From an uncultured Ruminococcus sp. (GTDB lineage Bacteria > Bacillota > Clostridia > Oscillospirales > Ruminococcaceae), in NCBI GenBank assembly GCA_910584195.1, contig CAJTYV010000005.1, positions 128,770 through 192,769 on the forward strand: a stretch of 64,000 bases of DNA, written 5' to 3'. The position numbers were made by a program, and so were the translations under genes. This document shows, piece after piece, positions 24,916 to 34,622 of the stretch. Every line of letters begins with the position of its first letter. Within the stretch, counting starts at the first letter, position 1. The notes beneath the pieces are model-generated. The model saw nothing but the letters and a program-made list of their open reading frames with translations, ran no database searches and had not been told where the DNA came from.

Positions 24916-25935
24916 TTATTTACTGTAACCGTTGGGATTATTTTTTTGCCAGTTCCATGAATCACGGCACATATCATCCAAAGTTTTTTCAGTTTTCCAA
25001 CCGAGCAATTTTAAAGCTTTATCTGCGTTTGCGTAGCATTCTGCCAAATCGCCGTCACGTCTTGAGCCGTATACATGATTTACTTTAACCCCATTGACCC
25101 TTTCAAAGGTATTTACTATTTCCGTTACACTGTATGGAATTCCCGTACCGAGATTGAAAATTTCGACGCCTTGATTTTTAAGAATATAATCAACCGCTTT
25201 TACATGACCTACAGCAAGATCGCTGACGTGAATGTAATCTCTTGTGCAAGTACCATCCGGAGTTGGATAATCGTTACCGAAAATCGTAAGACATTCACGT
25301 TTTCCAACTGCAACCTGTGATACGTACGGCATAAGATTATTTGGTATACCCTGAGGATCTTCGCCTATCATTCCGCTTTCATGAGCGCCGATAGGATTAA
25401 AATACCTGAGAAGTATTACTGAAAGTCCCTTATCCGCTTTTGCCGCATCTTCAAATATCTGTTCCATCATCGCTTTTGTCCAGCCATAAGGATTTGTACA
25501 TACTCCTCTTTTCATTGTTTCAAAATACGGAACAGGATTTTCCTCGCCGTAAACAGTTGCACTCGATGAAAAAATAATATTTTTAACACTGTACTTTTTC
25601 ATACATTCAAGAAGCGACAAGGTTGTATCAATGTTATTTCTATAATACATTATCGGCTCACGAACCGATTCTCCCACGGCTTTTAGACCTGCAAAATGTA
25701 TTACAGCATCAATATCATTTGATTCAAAAACTTTGGATAAATGCTCGGAATCTTTTATATCGAGTTCATAAGTTTTTATAGTTTTTCCTGTAATTTTTTC
25801 CACTCTTCTGACGGCTTCCGGCGAACTGTTGCTGTAGTTATCGGCAATGATCACATCATAACCTGCGTTTAAAAGTTCAACTGCCGTATGTGAACCTATA
25901 TAGCCTGCCCCGCCTGCGAGAAATACTGTTGACAT
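24916..25935 (-). CDS. galE: UDP-glucose 4-epimerase
   Basis: Interconverts UDP-glucose and UDP-galactose with bound NAD. 339 residues: Rossmann motif GGAGYIGSH (7-15), SSSATVYG with the catalytic Ser region, the YxxxK pair (PYGWTKAM), RYFNPIGAH and CTRDYIHVSDLA. The ATG at 25935 follows AAGAGGT. It has its own promoter. Confidence 0.96.
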   Translation of the reverse strand: MSTVFLAGGAGYIGSHTAVELLNAGYDVIIADNYSNSSPEAVRRVEKITGKTIKTYELDIKDSEHLSKVFESNDIDAVIHFAGLKAVGESVREPIMYYRNNIDTTLSLLECMKKYSVKNIIFSSSATVYGEENPVPYFETMKRGVCTNPYGWTKAMMEQIFEDAAKADKGLSVILLRYFNPIGAHESGMIGEDPQGIPNNLMPYVSQVAVGKRECLTIFGNDYPTPDGTCTRDYIHVSDLAVGHVKAVDYILKNQGVEIFNLGTGIPYSVTEIVNTFERVNGVKVNHVYGSRRDGDLAECYANADKALKLLGWKTEKTLDDMCRDSWNWQKNNPNGYSK

Positions 25936-25975
25936 AGATATACCTCTTTTGTATTTTTGTTTTTCACTTATACTA

Positions 25976-26004
25976 ATTATACTATTTGTTTGCCGAAATT
26001 GCAA
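25976..26004 (-). promoter_or_regulatory. Promoter of galE
   Basis: Minus strand: TTGCAA (25999-26004), 17-bp spacer, TATAAT (25976-25981). Confidence 0.72.
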
Positions 26005-26142
26005 GAGATATTTAATTATGTTTAAATCCAAAGCAAAAAAATCAGCATTTCAAACAAAAAAAACTATATTGATTAGTCATAATTAACAATTTTATACCTA
26101 TAATTATTTCTTATTACAGCATAATTGAAAATACAAAATATT

Positions 26143-26171
26143 AAAAGCTGCCGCATTAAAAATGCAGCAGC
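26143..26171 (-). terminator. Terminator of pfkA
   Basis: GCTGCTGCAT / ATGCGGCAGC stem (one G-U) with a 5-base loop, 23 bases after the pfkA stop, then TTTT on the minus strand. Confidence 0.8.
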
Positions 26172-26193
26172 CTCATTGCTTTTATGAAATCTA

Positions 26194-27156
26194 TCAGAAT
26201 GCGATCTCTTCAGCAATATGATGAAGTTTCTCATCATAAGGCTTTTTCATGGAAAGAGCTTCCTGAATATCATAGTCGACGATCTTGCTGTCCTTGATTC
26301 CGACAACACGGTTTCCTATTCCCTGCTCCAAAAGCTCAACAGCATAGTAACCCATACGAGTAGCCTCAACACGATCTCTTACAGTAGGATTTCCACCTCT
26401 CTGAACATGACCGAGAATAGTTGCCCGCGCTTCAATACCTGTTTTTTCCTGAAGTGTAGTAGCAATTTCCTGAGAGTGACCGATACCCTCGGCAACAATC
26501 ACAACAAAATTCTGCTTTCCCTTTGATTTTTTTTCAAGCATTGTATTCGCAATAGCGTCAAGGTCGTAAGGAACTTCCTTTGTAATTATATCAGTAGCTC
26601 CGCAGGCAATACCTGTATTTACAGCAATATGACCCGCACCTCGTCCCATTACCTCAACAACAGAGATACGGTCGTGGGACTGAGAAGTATCGCGAAGCTT
26701 GTCTACAAGCTCCATAGCAGTATTCATAGCCGTATCAAAACCTATAGTATAATCAGTACATGAAATGTCGTTATCTATAGTTCCGGGTAAACCGACACAA
26801 AGCATACCCATAGCGGAAAGGTCGGCAGCTCCTCTGAACGAACCGTCACCTCCGATAACTACTAGACCCTCGATACCGAATTCATCACACTTAGCTTTAG
26901 CTTTTGCAACTCCTTCCTGAGTTCTGAACTCAGGACATCTTGCCGTATAGAGAATCGTGCCTCCCTGATGAATAATATCGGAAACGCTTCTTTCGTCCAT
27001 TTTAAAAATGTCTCCGTTTATAAGACCATTATAACCTCTGCGGACACCGTAAACCTCCATGCCCTTGCTGAGAGCAGCTCTTACAACAGCTCTTACAGCA
27101 GCGTTCATTCCCGGAGCATCACCGCCGCTTGTAAGCACTCCGATTTTCTTAATCAT
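26194..27156 (-). CDS. pfkA: ATP-dependent 6-phosphofructokinase
   Basis: Phosphorylates fructose 6-phosphate in glycolysis. 320 residues: GVLTSGGDAPGMNAAVR (ATP site), GGDGSFRGA, PGTIDNDISCTDYTIGFDTA with catalytic Asp, VEVMGRGAGHIA and LGHVQRGG. The Gly after GGDGS and the length are typical of ATP-using bacterial PfkA. The ATG at 27156 follows GGAG. Confidence 0.97.
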   Translation of the reverse strand: MIKKIGVLTSGGDAPGMNAAVRAVVRAALSKGMEVYGVRRGYNGLINGDIFKMDERSVSDIIHQGGTILYTARCPEFRTQEGVAKAKAKCDEFGIEGLVVIGGDGSFRGAADLSAMGMLCVGLPGTIDNDISCTDYTIGFDTAMNTAMELVDKLRDTSQSHDRISVVEVMGRGAGHIAVNTGIACGATDIITKEVPYDLDAIANTMLEKKSKGKQNFVVIVAEGIGHSQEIATTLQEKTGIEARATILGHVQRGGNPTVRDRVEATRMGYYAVELLEQGIGNRVVGIKDSKIVDYDIQEALSMKKPYDEKLHHIAEEIAF

Positions 27157-27215
27157 AAACACTTCTCCATTCTGCAATATATTCAGTCATTCAAGACTTA
27201 AATTCATACATATAT

Positions 27216-27244
27216 ATTTTACCTCTTTTACCTGAAAAAGTCAA
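27216..27244 (-). promoter_or_regulatory. Promoter of pfkA
   Basis: Minus strand: TTGACT (27239-27244), 17-bp spacer, TAAAAT (27216-27221). Confidence 0.7.
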
Positions 27245-27339
27245 TACCTTTTTGCATTCAGATACGTTTTCCGTGATTTTGTACAATAAATCATGTTGAA
27301 TCATATCGTTTTCACTAAGTCAAATAGATTAGATAATCA

Positions 27340-30300
27340 TTAAATAAGACCTATATTTACAGATTCTGCAATTTTCAAAAGCTTTTCAAATACCTCCTCT
27401 GTAATACGCAGAGAAAGTTTGTTTTTCGGACGCACCATTTTTTTTACATCTGTTAAATAAAAACATACAGGCGTATTGCCTCCATAAAAAGTACAAAGCT
27501 CGGTAATTTCTTTAACAGGTACGCTGTCTGACTTCGTTTTAATGCATAGTCTCATGGTATCTATCATATGCAAAAGTTCATTTTCTGCGGCTATACTGCC
27601 GCATATAACCGTCACGCTGTCGTCTTTAAGCGAAATTTTACCGTTTATAAATACAATAGACTCCTCGTTTAATCTTGTGCCTGACAAAGTATAAAGTTCC
27701 GGAAAAACAACGGCGTCAAGCTCCCCTGTTTCATCGCAAACAGTCAAAAAACACATATCGCCGCCTTTTTTGGTTTTATGCAGTTTCTTTTCCTGTATTA
27801 TGCACAGCAGTTTTACATTATCATCATCTTTAAAGCTGTCGCTTCCTGCAATTTCCGCAGTTTTATAAACTTTCAAAAGCTCGGCAAGATGCCTGTATTC
27901 AGAAAGAGGATTACCGGTAAGATAAATTCCGGTCGCTTCCTTTTCCATGGCAAGAAGCCGTTTACGGTCATATTCCGGTTTGTACGGAAGCTTCATATTA
28001 ACAGATTCAGTACCTGCCGTTTCAAATAAATTCATCTGACCGTCTATGATTTCTTTGCTGAATTTTCCGCCGTTATCCATGAACATCTCATAGCTGTCAA
28101 GCATTTGACGGCGATTAAGTCCGAGTCCGTCAAACGCTCCTGCTTTTATTAGATTTTCAAGAGCTTTTTTGCTGAGCTCTCTGCCTGATACCCTTTCGCA
28201 AAAATCCTGTAATCCTGTAAAGCTGCCATTTTTCTCACGTTCACAAATTATCCTGTCAGCAAGACCTCCTCCGGCATTTTTCACCGCTAAAAGTCCGAAA
28301 TAAATACGTTCCCCGTTATAAGTAAAGCCTTTCATGCTTTTATTTATGTCGGGAGCGGACACTTCAAGTCCATAATTTCGGCAATCGTTTATATAGTCGG
28401 CTAAACGCTCCCCGCCATTCATTACGCTTGACATAAGCGCCGACATATAAACTCCTCTGTAATGACATTTCAAATACGCCGTCTGATATGCCAAATATGC
28501 ATAAGCGGCTGCATGAGATTTATTAAAAGCATAGGAAGCAAAGCTTACCATTTCATCAAATATTTTATTTGCGGTTTCATTCGAAACTCCGTTTTTCTCC
28601 GCACCTGTAACAAAACTCTCACGTTCTCCAAGCATTGCTTCGTGCTTTTTTTTTGCCATCGCCCGGCGAACTATATCAGCATGTCCATAAGAATATCCTG
28701 CCAGTTTTCGGCATATTTCCATTACCTGTTCCTGATAGACCATAATGCCGTAGGTGTCTTCAAGAATTTCTTTTAAAACAGGATGAAGATATTCAGCTTT
28801 ATCCGGGTTTCTCTTATTACTTATATACAAAGGAATAGACTTCATCGGTCCGGGGCGGTAAAGAGAAATTATTACGATCAGATCCTCCATACGTTCAGGC
28901 TTCATTTCTGTAAGCCACTTTGTCATTCCTCCGCTTTCAAATTGAAATACTCCAGATGTGTCGCCGTCTGACAGCATTTTGTATACCTGCGGATCGTTCT
29001 CGGGAATACTGTTTATATCAAAATCATGATTCATGCGTTTAATCTCATTGACAGCGTCACGTATAACCGTTAGGTTGCGCAAACCCAAAAAATCCATCTT
29101 AAGCAGTCCCAGTGATTCGAGATATGTCATGGTATATTGGGTTACGATAGTATTATCATTACGCTGCAAAGGAACAAGATCATCAAGCTTTACAGCCGAG
29201 ATGACTACACCTGCCGCGTGAGTAGAGGTATGCCGCGGCATACCCTCAAGCTTCAGTGCAAGATCTATAAGCCGCCTGACAGATTTGTCCGCGGCATAAA
29301 GAGAGGAAAGCTCCTTATTATTCTTTAGAGAAAATGAAAGGTCATTTTTGGGATCTATCATTTTTGCGATCTTGTCACCCAAGCCATATGAAAGCCCCAA
29401 TACGCGAACAATATCGCGTACTGCCGCTTTCGCTTTAAGCGTATCAAATGCTATGATTTCAGAAACCTTATCCTCACCGTATTTTCTGACAACGTAATCT
29501 TTTACAGACTGCCGCCCCTCGATACAGAAGTCGATATCAAAATCGGGCATACTGACACGCTCCGGGTTTAGAAAACGCTCAAACATAAGATTATATTTTA
29601 TCGGATCAATACCCGTTATGCCGATACAGTAAGCGCAGAGACTTCCTGCTCCCGATCCTCTCCCGGGTCCGACAGGAATATTATTTCCTCTTGCATACCG
29701 CACAAAATCCCATACAATAAGAAAATAATCGGTAAATTGCTTGTCATTGATTACCGACAGTTCGTATTCAAGACGGCTCATGATTTCCGCTGACGGAGTA
29801 TCTCCGTAATGCCTGTAAAGTCCTTCAAAGCTCAAATGTCGAAGGAGCTTTTGATTATCCGAATAACCGTTGTATTTAAATTCGGGAATCTTTATTTCGC
29901 TGTTAAAATTAAAATCAACGCTGCACCTTTCGGCAATTTCCGATGTTATTGAAACAGCTTCCTCATGTCCTTTGAAAAGCATTGCCATTTCGTCAGCGGA
30001 TTTTACATAAAATTCGTCAGTGCCGAAATCAAGACCGTTTGGCTCGCCAAGAACAGTACCTGTCTGAATACAGATAAGAACCTTTTGAAGTTCCGAATCC
30101 TCGCGGTTAATATAATGGCAGTCGTTGGTCGCCGCAAGCGGTATACCTGTTTCTTCGGAAAGCCTGTACAGATTAGGAAGAATTTGCAGTTCCTCCCCGA
30201 TACCGTGATTCTGCACCTCTATAAAATAATTGCCATTGCCAAATATATCAAGGTATTCCAAAGCTTTCTGTTTTGCGGCATCATAACGATTGTCAGAAAG

Positions 30301-30744
30301 AAGCCTTGGAATTTCTCCTGCAAGACATGCTGAAAGACATATAAGACCATTATGATACTTTTTAAGAAGTTCCGTATCAACTCTCGGCTTATTATAAAAT
30401 CCCTCGATATTTGCCGCGGAAACAAGTTTTACAAGGTTTTTGTAACCCTCATTATTTTCACACAGCAGTATAAGATGATACGGACGGCTGTCAAGCTTAG
30501 AATCCTTATCGTGACGAGTTCTCGGAGCAACATAGACCTCGCATCCTATAATAGGCTTGATTCCTGCCTTTAAAGCTGCCTGACCGAATTCCATAACTCC
30601 GTACATATTTCCGTGATCGGTTATAGCTGCGGCAGTTTGACCAAGTTCCTTCAAACGCTCCATAAAACGTTTTATCCGGCATGCTCCGTCAAGCAGACTG
30701 TATTCTGTGTGCACGTGCAGATTGACAAATTCATCTTTTCTCAT
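27340..30744 (-). CDS. dnaE: DNA polymerase III subunit alpha, DnaE type
   Basis: Error-prone or primer-extending replicative polymerase of Firmicutes that works with PolC. 1134 residues: PHP domain (HVHTEYSLLDGACRI), palm with catalytic PDFDIDF, GPGRGSGAGSL, thumb/fingers, HhH region (ALENLIKAGAFDGL) and a C-terminal OB fold. The ATG at 30744 follows AGGAGG and overlaps the whiA end by 14 bases, so translation is coupled. Confidence 0.98.
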   Translation of the reverse strand: MRKDEFVNLHVHTEYSLLDGACRIKRFMERLKELGQTAAAITDHGNMYGVMEFGQAALKAGIKPIIGCEVYVAPRTRHDKDSKLDSRPYHLILLCENNEGYKNLVKLVSAANIEGFYNKPRVDTELLKKYHNGLICLSACLAGEIPRLLSDNRYDAAKQKALEYLDIFGNGNYFIEVQNHGIGEELQILPNLYRLSEETGIPLAATNDCHYINREDSELQKVLICIQTGTVLGEPNGLDFGTDEFYVKSADEMAMLFKGHEEAVSITSEIAERCSVDFNFNSEIKIPEFKYNGYSDNQKLLRHLSFEGLYRHYGDTPSAEIMSRLEYELSVINDKQFTDYFLIVWDFVRYARGNNIPVGPGRGSGAGSLCAYCIGITGIDPIKYNLMFERFLNPERVSMPDFDIDFCIEGRQSVKDYVVRKYGEDKVSEIIAFDTLKAKAAVRDIVRVLGLSYGLGDKIAKMIDPKNDLSFSLKNNKELSSLYAADKSVRRLIDLALKLEGMPRHTSTHAAGVVISAVKLDDLVPLQRNDNTIVTQYTMTYLESLGLLKMDFLGLRNLTVIRDAVNEIKRMNHDFDINSIPENDPQVYKMLSDGDTSGVFQFESGGMTKWLTEMKPERMEDLIVIISLYRPGPMKSIPLYISNKRNPDKAEYLHPVLKEILEDTYGIMVYQEQVMEICRKLAGYSYGHADIVRRAMAKKKHEAMLGERESFVTGAEKNGVSNETANKIFDEMVSFASYAFNKSHAAAYAYLAYQTAYLKCHYRGVYMSALMSSVMNGGERLADYINDCRNYGLEVSAPDINKSMKGFTYNGERIYFGLLAVKNAGGGLADRIICEREKNGSFTGLQDFCERVSGRELSKKALENLIKAGAFDGLGLNRRQMLDSYEMFMDNGGKFSKEIIDGQMNLFETAGTESVNMKLPYKPEYDRKRLLAMEKEATGIYLTGNPLSEYRHLAELLKVYKTAEIAGSDSFKDDDNVKLLCIIQEKKLHKTKKGGDMCFLTVCDETGELDAVVFPELYTLSGTRLNEESIVFINGKISLKDDSVTVICGSIAAENELLHMIDTMRLCIKTKSDSVPVKEITELCTFYGGNTPVCFYLTDVKKMVRPKNKLSLRITEEVFEKLLKIAESVNIGLI

Positions 30745-31648
30745 ATCCGCCTCCTGCTCTGATTTCATCAGCAATTTTTGCGATTTTTTTCAGACGATGA
30801 TTAACACCGGAGCGGCTTAGGGGTATGGAAAGACTGTCGCCTATATCCTGTAAACTAAGTCCGGTACTGCTTAACCTAAGCTCCGCCACCTCGCGCAGTT
30901 CTTCAGAAAGAACATCAAGTCCCATAGTTGATGCTATCAGACGTATATCTTCAACTTGTTTCATCGAAGCAGTTACGACTTTGTTTATATTCGCGTTATC
31001 GCAGTTCGTAATACGATTTGCTTTATTTCGGACATCCTTGTATATTTTAACATTCATCAGTTCCAAAGTACATTGCTGAGCGCCGATAAATGTCAAAGTA
31101 TCCTCTATAGATTCGCTGCCCTTTATATAAACGACATACTGCCCTCTGCGTATAGTAAGTCCGGAAGTTACTCCTATATCGGCAAGAAGATCAGCAAGCC
31201 CGTGGGCAAGGGTTTCTTCCGGAGCTGTAAATTCAAGATGATACTCTTTTTCGGGATCATTGACACTGCCGCATGCAAGAAAAACTCCGGCAGTAAAAAC
31301 ACCGAGACTTCCAGTGGAAACTATTTCCGTATCCATGTGCCGTCCATAGGTGGAAAAATGATATCTCTCAAAAACTTTTCCAATAAGTTCCGTATCCGTA
31401 ATATCGTATATATACATGATCTTATTGTTTTTGGCTGTCGATTCCCTAAATTTAGGTATGCTGCCGAATACTTTTCCGAAAAGTTCACCGAAAGTATCGG
31501 CAGCAGTTTTGTTTTTGCTTTGAAAGCATATTCTTTCCGATGCTAAAATCCTGCTGAAAAGAAGCATGCCGTAAAGGCAGGCAAATCTCTTGTCCTTATC
31601 ATTGATATAGGTGCATAGTTCCTTTTTCACCTCATCAGAAAAACTCAT
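30731..31648 (-). CDS. whiA: DNA-binding protein WhiA
   Basis: 305 residues: an N-terminal LAGLIDADG-like homing-endonuclease fold without nuclease role (SFSDEVKKELC start; GVFLACGSVNDPEKEYHLEF) and a C-terminal HTH (LRLSSTGLSLQDIGDSLSIP, SGVNHRLKKI). WhiA affects cell division and chromosome segregation in Firmicutes. The ribosome site before the ATG at 31648 is weak. It belongs to the hprK-murB-rapZ-whiA cluster. Confidence 0.96.
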   Translation of the reverse strand: MSFSDEVKKELCTYINDKDKRFACLYGMLLFSRILASERICFQSKNKTAADTFGELFGKVFGSIPKFRESTAKNNKIMYIYDITDTELIGKVFERYHFSTYGRHMDTEIVSTGSLGVFTAGVFLACGSVNDPEKEYHLEFTAPEETLAHGLADLLADIGVTSGLTIRRGQYVVYIKGSESIEDTLTFIGAQQCTLELMNVKIYKDVRNKANRITNCDNANINKVVTASMKQVEDIRLIASTMGLDVLSEELREVAELRLSSTGLSLQDIGDSLSIPLSRSGVNHRLKKIAKIADEIRAGGGYEKR

Positions 31649-31717
31649 TCCGACCAACTCTTTTCATAAAATACACACATAGAAAACATGAAAACATTTC
31701 GGATATTCATAAGAAAA

Positions 31718-32590
31718 TTACATTTTTTTATCTTTTGTAATATCACGGTGATATTTCTGTACTTTATATCCGTTTTCCACAAGATATGCGGAAATAAGCT
31801 CAGCAAAGGTTATTGAACGATGTTTGCCTCCGGTGCATCCGAAAGCTATTACAAGCTGACTTTTGCCCTCTCTTATGTATAAAGGTATAAGAAAATCTAT
31901 AAGCTCAGTAAGTTTTCCGAACAATTCCTGAGATTGTTCCGAAGTCATTACATATTCCTGCACACATTCTTCCAAACCCGTATGATTCCTAAGCTCCTCC
32001 ACGTAATAGGGATTAGGCAAGCAGCGAACGTCAAATACAAGGTCGGATTCGGTAGAAACTCCGTATTTAAAACCGAATGACATTACTTTTATAACAAGGG
32101 AATCCGAACAATTGTCAAGGAATATTTGCTTTACCTGCTCTTTGAGCTGTGCGGAGGAATACTGAGAAGACTCAATATAATAATCTGCTATTTCCCTGAG
32201 CTGAGAAAGCTGATTTCGTTCATATGCTATGGCATCATGCATATTACCGTTAAATTTTTCATCGAGAGGATGTTTACGGCGAGTTTCTTTATATCTTTTT
32301 ATAAGAACTTCATCATTAGCTTCGATAAACAGTACCTTTACTTCAACGCTTTCATCTGATTTAAGCGCCTGCCATGAACGGAAAATCTCCGCAAACATGT
32401 CTCCGGTTCGTATATCTACCGCAACAGCTATTCTGTCAAGTCCTCTTTCAGACTTGCGGCACAGATCCATAAACTGTGGAATAAGTTTCGGAGGAATATT
32501 ATCTATGCAATAATACCCTATATCCTCCATAACGTCCATAACGCTTGATTTTCCCGAACCGGACATTCCGGTTACAATTAATACTTTCAT
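31718..32590 (-). CDS. rapZ: RNase adapter RapZ / nucleotide-binding YvcJ family
   Basis: 290 residues with P-loop VTGMSGSGKSS (6-16) and the C-terminal signature FGCTGGKHRS. YvcJ/RapZ binds nucleotides and, in relatives, UDP-GlcNAc or regulatory RNA; its role in Firmicutes is less clear. AAGAGG precedes the ATG at 32590, just after the murB stop. Confidence 0.95.
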   Translation of the reverse strand: MKVLIVTGMSGSGKSSVMDVMEDIGYYCIDNIPPKLIPQFMDLCRKSERGLDRIAVAVDIRTGDMFAEIFRSWQALKSDESVEVKVLFIEANDEVLIKRYKETRRKHPLDEKFNGNMHDAIAYERNQLSQLREIADYYIESSQYSSAQLKEQVKQIFLDNCSDSLVIKVMSFGFKYGVSTESDLVFDVRCLPNPYYVEELRNHTGLEECVQEYVMTSEQSQELFGKLTELIDFLIPLYIREGKSQLVIAFGCTGGKHRSITFAELISAYLVENGYKVQKYHRDITKDKKM

Positions 32591-32600
32591 AAACGACCTC

Positions 32601-33506
32601 TTATTTAAGTATGATCGGCTCAAGCTCAAGGCTGTAGCCTGTTTTTTCCATAACCGTATTCTTTACCTTTTCGCAAAGCTCCATAACGTCTGCGAAAGTT
32701 GCGTTACCTGTGTTAATGACGAATCCGCTGTGCTTTTCACTTATCTGAGCGCCTCCTACCGACTGCCCTTTAAGTCCGCATTTTTCTATCAAAAGCGATG
32801 CATAGCTGCCCTCCGGTCTCTTAAATGTACTTCCCGCGCTGGGATATTCGAGGGGCTGCTTTGAAGTACGTTTTCTCATGCATTCATTCATTGATTCCTT
32901 TATCGAATTCGGGTCGCCCTCTGTAAGCGCAAAAGTGACTGAAGTTACAATACAATTCCGTTCGGAAAATATACTGCGTCTGTAAGAAAGCATCATTTCA
33001 TCAACAGATATTACCTTCAATACACCGTTTTCATCAATATATTCAGCAGAAACGACAACGTCCTTCATTTCTGTCCCGTAAGCGCCTGCGTTCATAAAAA
33101 GTCCGCCTCCGACAGAACCCGGTATGCCATAAAGATTTTCCATCCCACTGAGACCGTTTTGCTGCGCTTTAACACATACGGCTGAAAGCGATGCTCCCGA
33201 TTGAGCAGTAAGCTTCGTACCGTATACATCCACTTTAGAAAAATCTCCGCCCAAATGAAGTATAACTCCGTTGTAACCTTCATCGGAAGCAAGAATGTTG
33301 CTTCCTCTGCCAAGTACGGTATACTTTATATTGTTTGCACGAAAGTATTTAACAAGTTCAGCCGCATCTTCTGCCGAAGCCGCATCAACGATTGCGGAGC
33401 ATCTGCCTCCTATTTTAAATGTAGTATAATCCTTTAGATAACAAGCAGTATGAACCTTGCAGCCGAGTTTTATGCATAACTCGGTCAAATCACTTATATT
33501 AATCAT
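32601..33506 (-). CDS. murB: UDP-N-acetylmuramate dehydrogenase
   Basis: Reduces UDP-GlcNAc-enolpyruvate to UDP-MurNAc with FAD and NADPH for peptidoglycan. 302 residues: TTFKIGGRC, LGRGSNILASDEG (FAD loop), GIPGSVGGGLFMNAGAYG, SYRRSIF, PSAGSTFKRP and KHSGFVIN with C-terminal Glu. Type II MurB. GGAG precedes the ATG at 33506. Confidence 0.97.
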   Translation of the reverse strand: MINISDLTELCIKLGCKVHTACYLKDYTTFKIGGRCSAIVDAASAEDAAELVKYFRANNIKYTVLGRGSNILASDEGYNGVILHLGGDFSKVDVYGTKLTAQSGASLSAVCVKAQQNGLSGMENLYGIPGSVGGGLFMNAGAYGTEMKDVVVSAEYIDENGVLKVISVDEMMLSYRRSIFSERNCIVTSVTFALTEGDPNSIKESMNECMRKRTSKQPLEYPSAGSTFKRPEGSYASLLIEKCGLKGQSVGGAQISEKHSGFVINTGNATFADVMELCEKVKNTVMEKTGYSLELEPIILK

Positions 33507-33628
33507 AACATATCTCCGATCATTATTAAACATTAAATAAATGCTGCTAACTTAAGATATTCTGATTTCCTTTATTTTAGCAAAAGACTATTAATTTCTC
33601 CTAAGTTATTGATATGCTGTCAAATCGC

Positions 33629-34588
33629 TTAAAAATTTTCGTAATTACGTATAGTTTCCTTTGGATCTGATGCCATTCCAAGTCTGTTCAAAAGTTCGGC
33701 TGCGGCATTATATCCCATCTTTTTCTGCCTGTTGTTCATAGCAGCTACCTCCAAAATGACTGCGAGATTACGTCCCGGCTTCACAGGAATGGTCAAAGAT
33801 GGAATCTTAACGCCTAACAGCGTTACATATTCCGTATCTACGCCCATTCGATCGTATATTTTTTCAGCATTCCACTGTTCCAGTTCAACGACCAGATCTA
33901 TCTTTTCAGTCATTTTGACAGCTCCGATACCGAAAAGACGGCGTGCATTTATAATTCCGATACCACGTAATTCCAAAAAGTGACGAATATTATCGGGCGA
34001 ACTTCCAACAAGACTTATATTCGATACTTTTCTGATCTCGACAGCATCGTCCGCTACAAGACGGTGACCTCTTTTTACAAGTTCGATAGCAGTTTCACTC
34101 TTGCCGACACCGCTTTCTCCGGTAATGAATACGCCCTCGCCATAAATCTCAATAAGCACGCCGTGACGTGTAACTCTCGGGGCAAGATTGAGATTAAGAA
34201 AAGCAATAAGTCCCGACATAAAATTAGATGTGCTTTCCTTACTTCTAAGCAATGGAATTTCGTATTCCTTGGCAAGCTCAAGCATTTCCGAAAAATACGG
34301 AAGCTCTCTGGTAATTATCAAAGCCGGAAGTCTTTGAGCGAAAAGCAGCTGTAGCCTTTCCCGACGAGTAGTTTCGTCAAGCGTTGAAAGATATGCAAAT
34401 TCTACCTTTCCAATTATCTGAATTCTTTCCGCATTGAAATACTCATAAAATCCCATAAGCTGCAATCCCGGTCTGTTGACTTCGGTCTCGTCAATAAGAA
34501 TGTCTTCCGCATCCTTTTGTATATAGATAACCTCAAGCTTGAATTCATCAATAACCTTTTGCAGAGATACTGTAAAATTTTGTGACAT
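33629..34588 (-). CDS. hprK: HPr kinase/phosphorylase
   Basis: Phosphorylates HPr at Ser46 and so sets carbon catabolite control. 319 residues: N-terminal regulatory domain, then Walker A GESGVGKSETAIEL, HRLVADDAVEI and the ELRGIGIINARRLFG signature. It starts 34 bases after the DUF4015 gene and precedes murB. Confidence 0.97.
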   Translation of the reverse strand: MSQNFTVSLQKVIDEFKLEVIYIQKDAEDILIDETEVNRPGLQLMGFYEYFNAERIQIIGKVEFAYLSTLDETTRRERLQLLFAQRLPALIITRELPYFSEMLELAKEYEIPLLRSKESTSNFMSGLIAFLNLNLAPRVTRHGVLIEIYGEGVFITGESGVGKSETAIELVKRGHRLVADDAVEIRKVSNISLVGSSPDNIRHFLELRGIGIINARRLFGIGAVKMTEKIDLVVELEQWNAEKIYDRMGVDTEYVTLLGVKIPSLTIPVKPGRNLAVILEVAAMNNRQKKMGYNAAAELLNRLGMASDPKETIRNYENF

Positions 34589-34622
34589 AAATTTCTCCGT
34601 TCCCCGATAAATCGGTATTTAT